Source: Flectonema sp. DT1601 (Eukaryota > Euglenozoa > Diplonemea > Diplonemida > Diplonemidae). Taken from it: 64,000 nt of DNA. The stretch is from contig OZ025821.1 of assembly GCA_964019425.1 (NCBI GenBank), positions 263,001 to 327,000 on the forward strand, written 5' to 3'. The notes beneath the pieces are model-generated. The model was not told the origin of the DNA. It did not search any database and saw only the letters and a program-made list of their open reading frames with translations. This document shows, one piece after another, positions 20,114 through 30,883 of the stretch (position 1 is the stretch's first letter; every line of letters starts with the position of its first letter). Position numbers and translations under genes: made by a program.

Positions 20114-22801
20114 GTTTGTTTGTTAATTAACCATCACATTCAACAGAGAGCTAACATCCAACATCATGATATGTGTGATTGAAGGCAGCCGTTGAGAGTA
20201 ACTTTAACAATTGGAGGGAAGATTATTATATTCTTTTTACAGAACTTATAAAAAAAAAAAGGAAAAGAACAACAAGTACTAACCAAAATGCGTATCTTGG
20301 CACTGTTACTTTGCCTAACTGCAGCTGCAGGTAGGGTGGAAGTGAATTTCGACTTCTCATGGAGAGTGGAGACGGAAGGAACAACTCAAGCAACAGACAT
20401 GAAGAAGAAAGACGTATCGTACGATGACGGCAGTTGGGAAGTTGTCGACGCTCCTCACGATTTTTTGATTGACGGAGGATACAACACCAGCGCTCCAGCA
20501 AAGCAAGGAAACATCCCAAGAAAGAACGCTTGGTACAGAAAACACTTTTCTGTACCTCAAGATTTTTCTGGAAAACATATTTTCATTTACTTCGAAGGAA
20601 TCTTTAAACTGGCGACTGTGTACCTCAACGGTGTGGAAGTCAGATACCACGAAACAGGATACACATCATTCCAAGCCAGACTTGACAACTGCAGTGCTCT
20701 CGAATACGGACCTTCAAAGACCAACGTATTAGCGATATACGTCGACGGAACAATTGGAAGTGGATGGTGGTATGAGGGTGCGGGAATCTACAGACACGTG
20801 AAGCTCATTGCCACATCGAAACAATACTTTGAGCTCGACGGGATTAGCGCTCCTACTCACAGCATGACTGTCGATTCAAAGGGTGTGTCGGCTCAAAACC
20901 CAATCTTAAATACGACTTTTGCGATTGGGAACTTAGACGTAGCCTCATCAGCTGGATTCTCACTGAACTTAAACTTGGTTGATCAGAAGGGAGTCAGCAT
21001 TGCGACAAGTGATGTCAAAGTTCCAACACTTGCGGGGAACTCAACGACGAATGTGAAATACGATTTCAACATCAACGAGACCATCAGCCTTTGGAGTATT
21101 CTGAACCCATCGTTGTACACTCTGAAGTCAAAGTTAATGTCAAACTCTGTTGTTGTAGACGAACAGGATGTGACTATTGGGTTTAGATCTATTCTGTACA
21201 CTGCTGATCAGGGATTCTTTCTTAACAAACAACATGTTAAGGTTCGTGGTTTCTGTGATCACAATAACTTTGCGTCTGTCGGTATGGCGGTTCCAGACCG
21301 AGTAAAGTTATTTGCTGCGCAGACTCTTCGAAGCATCGGAGGAAATGGTCGTCGTATGTCACACAACCCACCTGAGCCAGTTATGCTTGACTTGTATGAT
21401 AGACTAGGAGTTGTTGTAATGGATGAAAACAGAGATTTTCAGGGTAACAACACTGCTGATGTCCGTAACATGGGAGCGATGGTAAAGAGAGATAGAAATC
21501 ATCCTGCTATCACTATCTGGTCTTACTGTAATGAAGTAGGCTGTAACAGTCCAGATGGAACTGGTGCTCCATATCGTAACATTACTTACGCTTATGATGG
21601 AACTCGTCCTACTCTTGGAAATGATTACAAAAACCAAAACTTAAATACGTACATGGATGTTCAAGGATTCTCTCACAAGACACAGCAGATATTTCTAGAT
21701 TACCACAAACAGTATCCAAGCAAACCGACCTTTGCAAGTGAATGCTGCAGCTGTAAAACCATGAGAGGTGAGGATTTCACAAACGCATCAACGAATGTTC
21801 CATTCGCAGACTTCAATGCTGACTGCACTTCAGAACAAGTAGGAGCTTCAGACAGTCTTGATTTCATGTCGGGTACCATGGTTTGGACTTTATTTGATTA
21901 TTATGGTGAGGCTCAATGGCCTCTCGTTACCTCAGCATACGGTCAGCTTGATATCGCTGGATTCTGGAAAGCTGCTGCTCATTGGTACCAAACCTGGTGG
22001 AGAGCTGATATATCGTCATCGGCATACGACAAGGCTCCACTTACTGATATTCCATTCACCTGTCACATTGTCGAACATTTTAACCCACCAACTAAAAGAA
22101 CTATTCACGTGTATACTAATGGTCCTAATGTTACTCTTGACATAGACGGTAAACTATTCGGTGAGGCTGGTGTCCCTTATCGTAAGTACGCACAATTCCA
22201 TTACGTCCCTTGGGAAGGAGGATGTGTTACTGCTACAGTTATGAAGTCTGGTAAAGCTGTTGCGACTTGTAAAAGATGTGCTGTTGAGTCAACTGATTTA
22301 AAGAAGATCGAACTATCCCTCGATGCTCCATCAGTTTCTACAGGAACCGGATCAACATTATACGCTGATGGACAAGATGTTGCTTTGGTGAGAGCAACAC
22401 TTGTTGATGGGAGTGGGAATGTTGGAACTGCTGCTGCTAATCCTTTGACGTTTAGTGTTGTGTCAGGACCAGGTCGTGTTATTGGAACTCATAATGGAGA
22501 TCAACGTAATCACATTCCAAGTAACTCTTCTTCAACCATTGCGTTTCATGGTTTAGCGAGATGTCTTATTCAAGTGACAGAAGACTTTTCTGGTTCTGTT
22601 GCTGATCGTCAGCTGTTATCATCTGTGACTGTAGACAAGTCTCCAAGAACTCATATCGTAATAGATGCGAAGGCTGTTCCTCAAGATATTGTAATTAGAG
22701 TTGTGTCTCCTGGGTTAGTTGATGGTTTGATTACTATTCCAGTTTCAGCAAACTCAGACAGTTCTGTTTTAGCTACTGCTGCAAACAGCACTAGATTCTA
22801 A
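20114..22801. repeat. Segmental duplication, copy A (core)
   Basis: From 20114 on, sequence matches 26430 on at a constant offset of 6316 through the 5' leader and the whole GH2 gene. Beyond the stop codon, similarity continues with indels into 22802-24600, pairing with 29118-30620. It is therefore a tandem duplication with a period of about 6.3 kb. Confidence 0.9.
20288..22801 (+). CDS. Secreted GH2 beta-galactosidase-like enzyme, copy 1
   Basis: The 837-aa protein opens with a signal peptide (MRILALLLCLTAAAG). A GH2 jelly-roll follows (about 17-175; SWEVVDAPHDF, YFEGIFKLATVYLNG, GSGWWYEGAGIYRHV), then an Ig-like domain (about 180-300) and a TIM barrel from about 300 (VKVRGFCDHNNFASVG). The acid/base is Glu416 in WSYCNE and the nucleophile is probably Glu485 in TFASECC. 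C-terminal beta domains complete the protein. Family knowledge: GH2 retaining enzymes remove beta-linked galactose, mannose or glucuronate from glycans; the substrate cannot be read here. The signal peptide places it outside the cell or in a lysosome-like compartment. CTTTTTACAG ends 45 nt before the ATG. The second copy starts 6316 bp downstream. Confidence 0.93.
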   Translation: MRILALLLCLTAAAGRVEVNFDFSWRVETEGTTQATDMKKKDVSYDDGSWEVVDAPHDFLIDGGYNTSAPAKQGNIPRKNAWYRKHFSVPQDFSGKHIFIYFEGIFKLATVYLNGVEVRYHETGYTSFQARLDNCSALEYGPSKTNVLAIYVDGTIGSGWWYEGAGIYRHVKLIATSKQYFELDGISAPTHSMTVDSKGVSAQNPILNTTFAIGNLDVASSAGFSLNLNLVDQKGVSIATSDVKVPTLAGNSTTNVKYDFNINETISLWSILNPSLYTLKSKLMSNSVVVDEQDVTIGFRSILYTADQGFFLNKQHVKVRGFCDHNNFASVGMAVPDRVKLFAAQTLRSIGGNGRRMSHNPPEPVMLDLYDRLGVVVMDENRDFQGNNTADVRNMGAMVKRDRNHPAITIWSYCNEVGCNSPDGTGAPYRNITYAYDGTRPTLGNDYKNQNLNTYMDVQGFSHKTQQIFLDYHKQYPSKPTFASECCSCKTMRGEDFTNASTNVPFADFNADCTSEQVGASDSLDFMSGTMVWTLFDYYGEAQWPLVTSAYGQLDIAGFWKAAAHWYQTWWRADISSSAYDKAPLTDIPFTCHIVEHFNPPTKRTIHVYTNGPNVTLDIDGKLFGEAGVPYRKYAQFHYVPWEGGCVTATVMKSGKAVATCKRCAVESTDLKKIELSLDAPSVSTGTGSTLYADGQDVALVRATLVDGSGNVGTAAANPLTFSVVSGPGRVIGTHNGDQRNHIPSNSSSTIAFHGLARCLIQVTEDFSGSVADRQLLSSVTVDKSPRTHIVIDAKAVPQDIVIRVVSPGLVDGLITIPVSANSDSSVLATAANSTRF

Positions 22802-24312
22802 GATTGTTTGATTTTGTGACGTATTTTGTTTGTTTCTCTTCCTCTCAACGAACGATTCTTTTATAATTTCCAACTTGTCTTGGTTGGACCCAAACGTTCC
22901 TCCACAGATAAGAAGGAAAAAAAAGACTCTTTTTTGCCAACGTTTTATTATTATTATCTACCCACCAGGTGGTTCTGGTCGACGAAACTATGTTTCCCTT
23001 TTTGTGTTTTCTTTTTTCTAAACGTACCTTTTCTTTGATTAACAACTATTAATATTTTCCAGTCAAGTACTTGATATTAATTTTGTTTTTAATACCTAGC
23101 GTTGTTCCTGTTTTTGCATTGTCAAAATTTCACCCTAAGTTACCAACGTAGATTATTATTATTTCCCAAGAGACAAGATAAAATACAGCGGCTAGTCCTG
23201 CTCACTCCCCTTTTTTTATTTTAGAGCAGCATGAACCGAAAACGATCATTCTTTTATTTTCCAATCCCGTCGCCCCCCATCCGGGGAGTTTACTTGTAAT
23301 GACTAGCCAAGTGGGGGGGCATTTTGATTTACGTTTTGTAACAGCTTGTGGAGCACCACTTCCCGGCTGTTGACCGTACATGTGGGGTAGTGGTATGATG
23401 TGATGTATTTAAATATTTCATATCGTTTCTCGACATCTTAAACTGCTTTTAATACGGTTCTCGTATCATCAAATACCAGTAAATACGGCTAATGACCAAG
23501 GCTGTTATGGAAACATAGGCTCAACTATGTTCACGTAGCCTTTGAGTGGTATTTATTTGTAAGTCGTTTACTACTTTGCCGCTGACAGTCAAGAATATCT
23601 GAGAGATTATTGTTCCTTTGAGCTTGATGATGCAGTATTAATTGACCCTTTTAAAAAAAAAAAAATTCTTTTTACGTCCAACTTCCCACTCGATCAGGAA
23701 GAATGACCGTAATAATCTAAGCTAGGTAATCGTTAGGTGGCTGTGTTTCAAAAGTATTTGTACGTTTTTCCCCCCCTCCTCTGCGTTCTAGAAAGCTAAA
23801 GGTAATTTTCTTTGATTAACAACTACAAATATTTTTCAGTCAAGTACTTGATATTAATTTTGTTTTCTTTAATATCTAAAGTTGTTACTGTTTTTACATT
23901 GTCAAAGTTTCACCCCTCCTCTGCGTTCTAGAAAGAAGTATGCGTGACAAAAATATCCCTCTTCTGACGTCCTCAAGCGGAGCCTACCGGGTCTCGTGTT
24001 TCTTGTCAGACTTTTACCAAAAGAAATTGAAAAAAAAAAAAAAAAAAACAACAACAACAACAGTCATTGAATTGAAAACAACAAGAATCAAGGAATATGT
24101 AAAAGTATCTTTTTTTCTTTAAGTTAAGACCGTCCTATCTCTGCGTACTTGAATTGTGTGTTCTTCTGGGGATTTAATCCAGCGTGTCGATTGGCCAAAA
24201 GTAAAAATTTAGCCATTTTTGTACTTCAAAAAAACTTATTTCGAAGTATTCCCCATCTCTTTTACGGTTTCAATTTTTATAATTTATAAAAATAAAGCAA
24301 AAAGAAAAGAGG

Positions 24313-24344
<32 letters not shown>

Positions 24345-24473
24345 TAACCGCGGGCAGTGTTTTGTTCATATTCATCGTTTTAAACCGTTCGATTAACTGT
24401 TGTGAGTCCCCTTTCCTTTTTTTTATATATTTTTATTTTTACTTTAGGGCCATTGGTAATCGGTAAGACAGGA
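22802..24473. other. Non-coding tail of GH2 copy A with dispersed repeats
   Basis: No gene is seen. It is similar in patches to 29118-30494. A block with CAGTCAAGTACTTGATATTA occurs near 23062, again near 23840 within this copy, and near 29451 in copy B. Another shared block (GTAATGACTAGCCAAGTGGG) lies at about 23296 and 29818, and a third (GAGAGATTRTTGTTCCTTTGAG) near 23600 and 30040, with a relative near 26000. Confidence 0.7.
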
Positions 24474-25100
24474 CTGACACCGCAGTGTCCCCCCTTACTT
24501 TCTTCGCTGAAGAGGACTGGGTAAGGGGAATGGTCCGAAGAAAGCTTTTTCAACCCGGAAACCCAACCATTATTTGTTTGTCGTCCTACGAATTTTTGAT
24601 TTGATTTTTTTTGATTGACTGATAATTGTTAATACGAATTTGATAGATCCATTCATCATAGGCAGCATTATTCGAGACACACTCAAAGGGGTAAAATAGA
24701 TCAACTATTGTCTTTTGATCGTCCTGACACCGCAGTGTTCCCCTTACTTTCTTCGCTGAAGAGGGCTGGGTAAGGGGAATGGTCCGAAGAAAGCTTTTTC
24801 AACCCAGAAACCCAACCATTATTTGTTTGTCGTCCTACGAATTTTTGATTTGATTTTTTTGATTGACTGATAATTGTTAATACGAATTTGGTAGATCTAT
24901 TCATCATAGGCAGCATTATTCGAGACACACTCAAAGGGGTAAAATAGATCAACTATTGTCTTTTGATCGTCCTGACACCGCAGTGTCCCCCCTTACTTTC
25001 TTCGCTGAAGAGGGCTGGGTAAGGGGAATGGTCCGAAGAAATCCTTTTCAATTTTAGCCCCCTGAAACCCAATCATTATTTGTTTTGTTGGTCTTCACGA
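24474..25100. repeat. Tandem repeat, about 250-bp unit, with conserved hairpins
   Basis: Units start (CTGACACCGCAGTG) at 24474, 24724 and 24972, a spacing of 250 and 248 bp. A partial relative is at about 25526-25660 and another starts at 30495. Each full unit begins with a GACAC-CGCA-GTGTC stem-loop. A second foldback follows in which CCCCTTAC pairs with GTAAGGGG around an inner CTTC-GCT-GAAG. Changes between copies fall mostly outside the outer stem. Confidence 0.85.
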
Positions 25101-26429
25101 ATTTTTGATTTGAATTTTTTTAATTGCTCTGATTAACATTAATAACTAACTTGATAGATTTTCTTATGGTCCGACTGTAAGCTCTGAGAAAGAAACTATC
25201 AACCACGAAAGGATTCCACATTTTCTCACATCAATTATTAGGAGAAGCTTTAGTCTGAGAATGTGAATGGGCTTCACTTAATTTCATCGCAGAGCTTTCG
25301 ATTGTCCACAACATGCTGCCGCCTTTATCTTCTTTGTATCCTTTATCTCATTGGAGTCTATCATTATTCGAGAGACACTCAGAGATATAACTTAGTTAGA
25401 GACATGCAATTTATGCTATCCCGTCCTAGCGAGCTCTGATGGATACGGAACAGCAGAGCTATTTATTTTATGTTTTCATTGTCGAATGCATTGTTTTTTT
25501 TAATAGTCTCAAATATACCAACTATTTCTTCGCTGAAGAGGGTTGGGGTAAGGGGAATGGTCGGAAGAACGACTTTTTTAATTTTAGCCCCCCGAAACCC
25601 AACCACCATTATTTGTTTGTTGGTCCTCACGAATCTTTAATTGATCTGATTTATATTAATTGCTAGCTATCCATCACCTGATGAGAAAAAAAAATGTAAT
25701 AGGCCAGCTTTTCTTTTTTTTCCTTTAATCGTTTTCCCCAATCACTACGGTAGATAAGGCAATACACAATGTGTCCGTGATGTTAAGTTTGGTTTCTTTT
25801 TTTGTATTGTGTACCGAGTGTGAGATTCATGGTTCTCTTTTTTATCATTGTGGATGAATTTAAATAAAGAAAGAAGAAAAAAATAATACAACAAACGAAG
25901 AACCCAGACAATATGTATTTCCCCTTCTTCTTTTCCCTCCCCTTTTTTTTTCCACCTCCTTCCCTCTCACAACGTTGCCGCTGAAAGTCAATATTGTCTT
26001 AGAGATTCTTGTTCCTTTGAGCTTGATAATCCAGTATCAATTGACCCCCGTTCTCTAATTGGAGTTCAATCATTTTAAAGAAATTACTTTCCAAAAGAGT
26101 CAATTAAACAGCACCCTCATTATGAAACCTGACCGGACTGATAAATAAAAATTCCTCTAATTGTAAGAAGATGGTCAGCTCAAAGAAGAACAAGTATCTG
26201 ATACCGCAACAGGGTTTGATCACTGTGGTGATTAGATCTAATTCAGATGTGTTCCTTCGAATCTATTTATGTTCTCAATTCTAACTTTGTCTGCGATCCT
26301 GACCCTTACGACTCTCACATATCACTACTGAGTTGGAACTGTTGATCAATTTGAAACAAAGATGAGCTTACGATTCACAAGTTGTGGAGTTATGGTTTGT
26401 TGTTTTGCATGCATGGGAAAGAAAATATC
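25101..26429. other. Non-coding region before the second GH2 copy
   Basis: No gene is seen. It contains the partial 250-bp-type repeat near 25526-25660, pyrimidine tracts near 25915-25975, and a fragment at about 25980-26048 related to the tails at 23580 and 30010. Confidence 0.6.
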
Positions 26430-29117
26430 GTTTGTTTGTTAATTAACCATCACTTTCAATAGAGAGCTAACATCCAACATCATGATATGTGTGATTGAAG
26501 GCAGCCGTTGAGAGTAACTTTAACAATTGGAGGGAAGATTATTATATCCTTTTTACAGAATTTATAAAAAAAAAGAGGAAAAGAACAACAAGTACTAACC
26601 AAAATGCGTATCTTGGCACTGTTACTTTGCCTAACTGCAGCTGCAGGTAGGGTGGAAGTGAATTTCGACTTCTCATGGAGAGTGGAGACGGAAGGAACAA
26701 CTCAACCAACAGACATGAAGAAGAAAGACGTATCGTACGATGACGGCAGTTGGGAAGTTGTCGACGCTCCTCACGATTTTTTGATTGACGGAGGATACAA
26801 CACCAGCGCTCCAGCAAAGCAAGGAAACATCCCAAGAAAGAACGCTTGGTACAGAAAACACTTTTCTGTACCTCAAGATTTTTCTGGAAAACATATTTTC
26901 ATTTACTTCGAAGGAATCTTTAAACTGGCGACTGTGTACCTCAACGGTGTGGAAGTCAGATACCACGAAACAGGATACACATCATTCCAAGCCAGACTTG
27001 ACAACTGCAGTGCTCTCGAATACGGACCTTCAAAGACCAACGTATTAGCGATATACGTCGACGGAACAATTGGAAGTGGATGGTGGTATGAGGGTGCGGG
27101 AATCTACAGACACGTGAAGCTCATTGCCACATCGAAACAATACTTTGAGCTCGACGGGATTAGCGCTCCTACTCACAGCATGACTGTCGATTCAAAGGGT
27201 GTGTCGGCTCAAAACCCAATCTTAAATACGACTTTTGCGATTGGAAACTTAGACGTAGCCTCATCAGCTGGATTCTCACTGAACTTAAACTTGGTTGATC
27301 AGAAGGGAGTCAGCATTGCGACAAGTGATGTCAAAGTTCCAACACTTGCGGGGAACTCAACGACGAATGTGAAATACGATTTCAACATCAACGAGACCAT
27401 CAGCCTTTGGAGTATTCTGAACCCATCGTTGTACACTCTGAAGTCAAAGTTAATGTCAAACTCTGTTGTTGTAGACGAACAGGATGTGACTATTGGGTTT
27501 AGATCTATTCTGTACACTGCTGATCAGGGATTCTTTCTTAACAAACAACATGTTAAGGTTCGTGGTTTCTGTGATCACAATAACTTTGCGTCTGTCGGTA
27601 TGGCGGTTCCGGACCGAGTAAAGTTATTTGCTGCGCAGACTCTTCGAAGCATCGGAGGAAATGGTCGTCGTATGTCACACAACCCACCTGAGCCAGTTAT
27701 GCTTGACTTGTATGATAGACTAGGTGTTGTTGTAATGGATGAAAACAGAGATTTTCAGGGTAACAACACTGCTGATGTCCGTAACATGGGAGCGATGGTA
27801 AAGAGAGATAGAAATCATCCTGCTATCACTATCTGGTCTTACTGTAATGAGGGAGGCTGTAACAGTCCAGATGGAACTGGTGCTCCATATCGTAACATTA
27901 CTTACGCTTATGATGGAACTCGTCCTACTCTTGGGAATCATGTTGGAGACTCAAACTTAAATATGTACATGGATGTTCAGGGGTTCTCTCACAAGGCACA
28001 GCAGGAATTTGTAGACTACCACAAACAGTATCCAAGCAAACCGACCTTTGCAAGTGAATGTTGCAGCTGTAACACGATGAGAGGTGAGGATTTCACAAAC
28101 GCATCGGCGCATGTTCCATACACAGACTTCAATGCTGACTGCACTTCAGAACAAGTAGGAGCTTCAGATAGTCTTGATTTCGTATCGGGTACCATGGTTT
28201 GGACTTTATTTGATTATTATGGTGAGGCTCAATGGCCTCTCGTTACGTCAACATACGGTCAGCTTGATATCGCTGGATTCTGGAAAGCTGCTGCTCATTG
28301 GTACCAAACCTGGTGGAGAGCTGATATATCGTCATCAGCATACGACAAGGCTCCACTTACTGATATTCCATTCACCTGTCACATTGTCGAACATTTTGAC
28401 CCACCAACTAAAAGAACTATTCACGTGTATACTAATGGTCCTAATGTTACTCTTGACATAGACGGTAAACTATTCGGTGAGGCTGGTGTCCCTTATCGTA
28501 AGTACGCACAATTCCATTACGTCCCTTGGGAAGGAGGATGTGTTACTGCTACAGTTATGAAGTCTGGTAAAGCTGTTGCGACTTGTAAAAGATGTGCTGT
28601 TGAGTCAACTGATTTAAAGAAGATCGAACTATCCCTCGATGCTCCATCAGTTTCTACAGGAACCGGATCAACATTATACGCTGATGGACAAGATGTTGCT
28701 TTGGTGAGAGCAACACTTGTTGATGGGAGTGGGAATGTTGGAACTGCTGCTGCTAATCCTTTGACGTTTAGTGTTGTGTCAGGACCAGGTCGTGTTATTG
28801 GAACTCATAATGGAGATCAACGTAATCACATTCCAAGTAACTCTTCTTCAACCATTGCATTTCATGGTTTAGCGAGATGTCTTATTCAAGTGACAGAAGA
28901 CTTTTCTGGTTCTGTTGCTGATCGTCAGCTGTTATCATCTGTGACTGTAGACAAGTCTCCAAGAACTCATATCGTAATAGATCCGAAGGCTGTTCCTCAA
29001 GATATTGTAATTAGAGTTGTGTCTCCTGGGTTAGTTGATGGTTTGATTACTATTCCAGTTTCAGCAAACTCAGACAGTTCTGTTTTAGCGACTGCTGCAA
29101 ACAGCACTAGATTCTAA
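26430..29117. repeat. Segmental duplication, copy B (core)
   Basis: This is the partner of 20114-22801 at an offset of 6316. Leader and gene align without net length change. The non-coding tail to about 30620 also aligns with copy A, with insertions and deletions. Confidence 0.9.
26604..29117 (+). CDS. Secreted GH2 beta-galactosidase-like enzyme, copy 2
   Basis: The 837-aa protein is of the same length and architecture as copy 1, with signal peptide, GH2 jelly-roll, Ig-like and TIM-barrel domains. Catalytic Glu416 (CNEGG here, CNEVG in copy 1) and Glu485 are intact. About 20 amino-acid differences separate the copies. Only three or so lie in the flanking parts (A35P, N599D and one Ala/Pro near the C-terminus). 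The rest sit at 417-550 around the two catalytic glutamates, including a changed loop at 446-450 (DYKNQ in copy 1, HVGDS here). Both copies look functional. The clustering suggests either conversion outside this patch or divergence of the substrate site. Confidence 0.93.
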   Translation: MRILALLLCLTAAAGRVEVNFDFSWRVETEGTTQPTDMKKKDVSYDDGSWEVVDAPHDFLIDGGYNTSAPAKQGNIPRKNAWYRKHFSVPQDFSGKHIFIYFEGIFKLATVYLNGVEVRYHETGYTSFQARLDNCSALEYGPSKTNVLAIYVDGTIGSGWWYEGAGIYRHVKLIATSKQYFELDGISAPTHSMTVDSKGVSAQNPILNTTFAIGNLDVASSAGFSLNLNLVDQKGVSIATSDVKVPTLAGNSTTNVKYDFNINETISLWSILNPSLYTLKSKLMSNSVVVDEQDVTIGFRSILYTADQGFFLNKQHVKVRGFCDHNNFASVGMAVPDRVKLFAAQTLRSIGGNGRRMSHNPPEPVMLDLYDRLGVVVMDENRDFQGNNTADVRNMGAMVKRDRNHPAITIWSYCNEGGCNSPDGTGAPYRNITYAYDGTRPTLGNHVGDSNLNMYMDVQGFSHKAQQEFVDYHKQYPSKPTFASECCSCNTMRGEDFTNASAHVPYTDFNADCTSEQVGASDSLDFVSGTMVWTLFDYYGEAQWPLVTSTYGQLDIAGFWKAAAHWYQTWWRADISSSAYDKAPLTDIPFTCHIVEHFDPPTKRTIHVYTNGPNVTLDIDGKLFGEAGVPYRKYAQFHYVPWEGGCVTATVMKSGKAVATCKRCAVESTDLKKIELSLDAPSVSTGTGSTLYADGQDVALVRATLVDGSGNVGTAAANPLTFSVVSGPGRVIGTHNGDQRNHIPSNSSSTIAFHGLARCLIQVTEDFSGSVADRQLLSSVTVDKSPRTHIVIDPKAVPQDIVIRVVSPGLVDGLITIPVSANSDSSVLATAANSTRF

Positions 29118-30883
29118 GATTGTTTGTTTTGTTGAAGTAATAATTATCGCACGTAAGTAGTACGCTGGGTGTGATGTATTTTGTTTGTTTCTCTTCCTCT
29201 CAACGACAACGGTTCTTTTTTTGGTCGGACTCGAATCGTTCCTCCGATGATTTTCGGAAAATTTCTTTCACCAACGTTTAATTATTATTATTATTTCCTC
29301 CCTAAGTATTTCCTCTCAAATTTTTTTAATTCGACAACGTCTTCTGGTCAATAGGACAAAAAAAGATAAAAAAAAAAAAAATGTTTCCCTTTTTATGTTT
29401 TCTTTTTTCTAAACGTACCTTTTCTTTGATTAACAACTATAAATATTTTCCAGTCAAGTACTTGATATTAATTTTGTTTTAATACCTAAAAGTTGTTACT
29501 GTGTTTGCATAGTCATAGTTTCACCCCTTTAAGGGCATCTTTTCATTGCAACCAGGTTTGACCGAACCCTATATTCGTTTTAGCCAGTTTACAGTTGCTT
29601 TACTTTTAGTCATAGGTATCAAGTTACCCCCTGAAGTCCCCCCCCCTGGTTTGAAGCACTTCTCAAGAGACAAGATAAAATACGGCGGGTAGTCCGCGCG
29701 GTGTCCCTTGTGTGTGACAAATGAGATGTTCTGCTCGCCCCTTTTCAATTTTGGAACGGCATGATCGAAGACAATCATTCTTTTCCCGTCGCCCCCTCCA
29801 TTCGGGGAATTTAATTGTAATGACTAGCCAAGTGGGCCTCTCTGGTGTTCGTTGGCTACAGTTATAGTTATGTTTTCATGATGTATTGGTTATTAATTTA
29901 AATGCTCGTGAGTTTTATAAAAAAAACTGTTACGGTAACATAGGCAAGTGGCGCTCAACTATGTTCACGTGGACTCCGGTGGCATTATTTATTTGTTTGT
30001 TTATTTGAAGTCATTTACTTGACGGTCAAGATTGTCTGAGAGATTGTTGTTCCTTTGAGAGCGGGGCAAACCCACACTTCCGAGTGCGCGATGTGTTTTA
30101 ATCGAATGTTGTTGTCTTCCTCTCTTACTTCTTGTGTTAAGATTTCTTTCTTTTCGACTCATTCTTATTGATCTGGTTGTTACTTTTGACAGCTACAGGA
30201 TCATCGCGTGCGTGTTTAGGCGCCCGTGTAATGTTTGGTTTCCTTTTTTTCCCCCTTTTTGATTATCGTTTTGGTAGAGAATTATGTTCGCACTTAATTA
30301 TTAATACCCTGCGATAACTATATTCGAGTGATTATTCATCTTCTCCCATAAGCTAACTCAGCAACACTCATTGGTTTGTTTCCCGCGTTCACTGATAATT
30401 ATGTAGGGAGGGACTGTGTTTAATGGTAAAGGAAGTAACCATGTTGACGGGGTCCCTTTTTGCTGAGAAGGTCAAACGCGATGAGTAAGACTGGCCTGAC
30501 ACCGCAGTGTCCCCCTTACTTTCTTCGCTGAAGAGAGTTGGGTAAGGGGAGTGGTCGGAAGAAAATTATTTTAATTTTAGCCCCCCGAAACCCAACCATT
30601 ATTTGTTGTTTTTTTTTTGCTTTTTTTTTTTTTTTTCTTTCTTATTCTTGTATTCGACCTCGTGTTGCCGGCCAAAGAATAAATGACTTTCGGTACGGCG
30701 ATGAAAATATTAATTTATAGTAAGACACTTAATAACCAACATCTTTATTGTAGATTTTGAAACCAACACTAGAAGATGCCTCACGTAGAATATAGTTTTA
30801 AGTAGTTAATGTTTTTGTTTTATATTATGAGATATTATATGTTTCTTTGTAACCCTTTTTAGGATCACTGGGGAGGGTAAAGT
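29118..30883. other. Non-coding tail of GH2 copy B
   Basis: No gene is seen. It carries the dispersed block at about 29420-29530, the fragment shared with the window start at 29541-29575, and one 250-bp-type hairpin unit from 30495. A TTTTTAG acceptor-like site ends at 30862, 21 nt before the next ATG. Confidence 0.65.
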
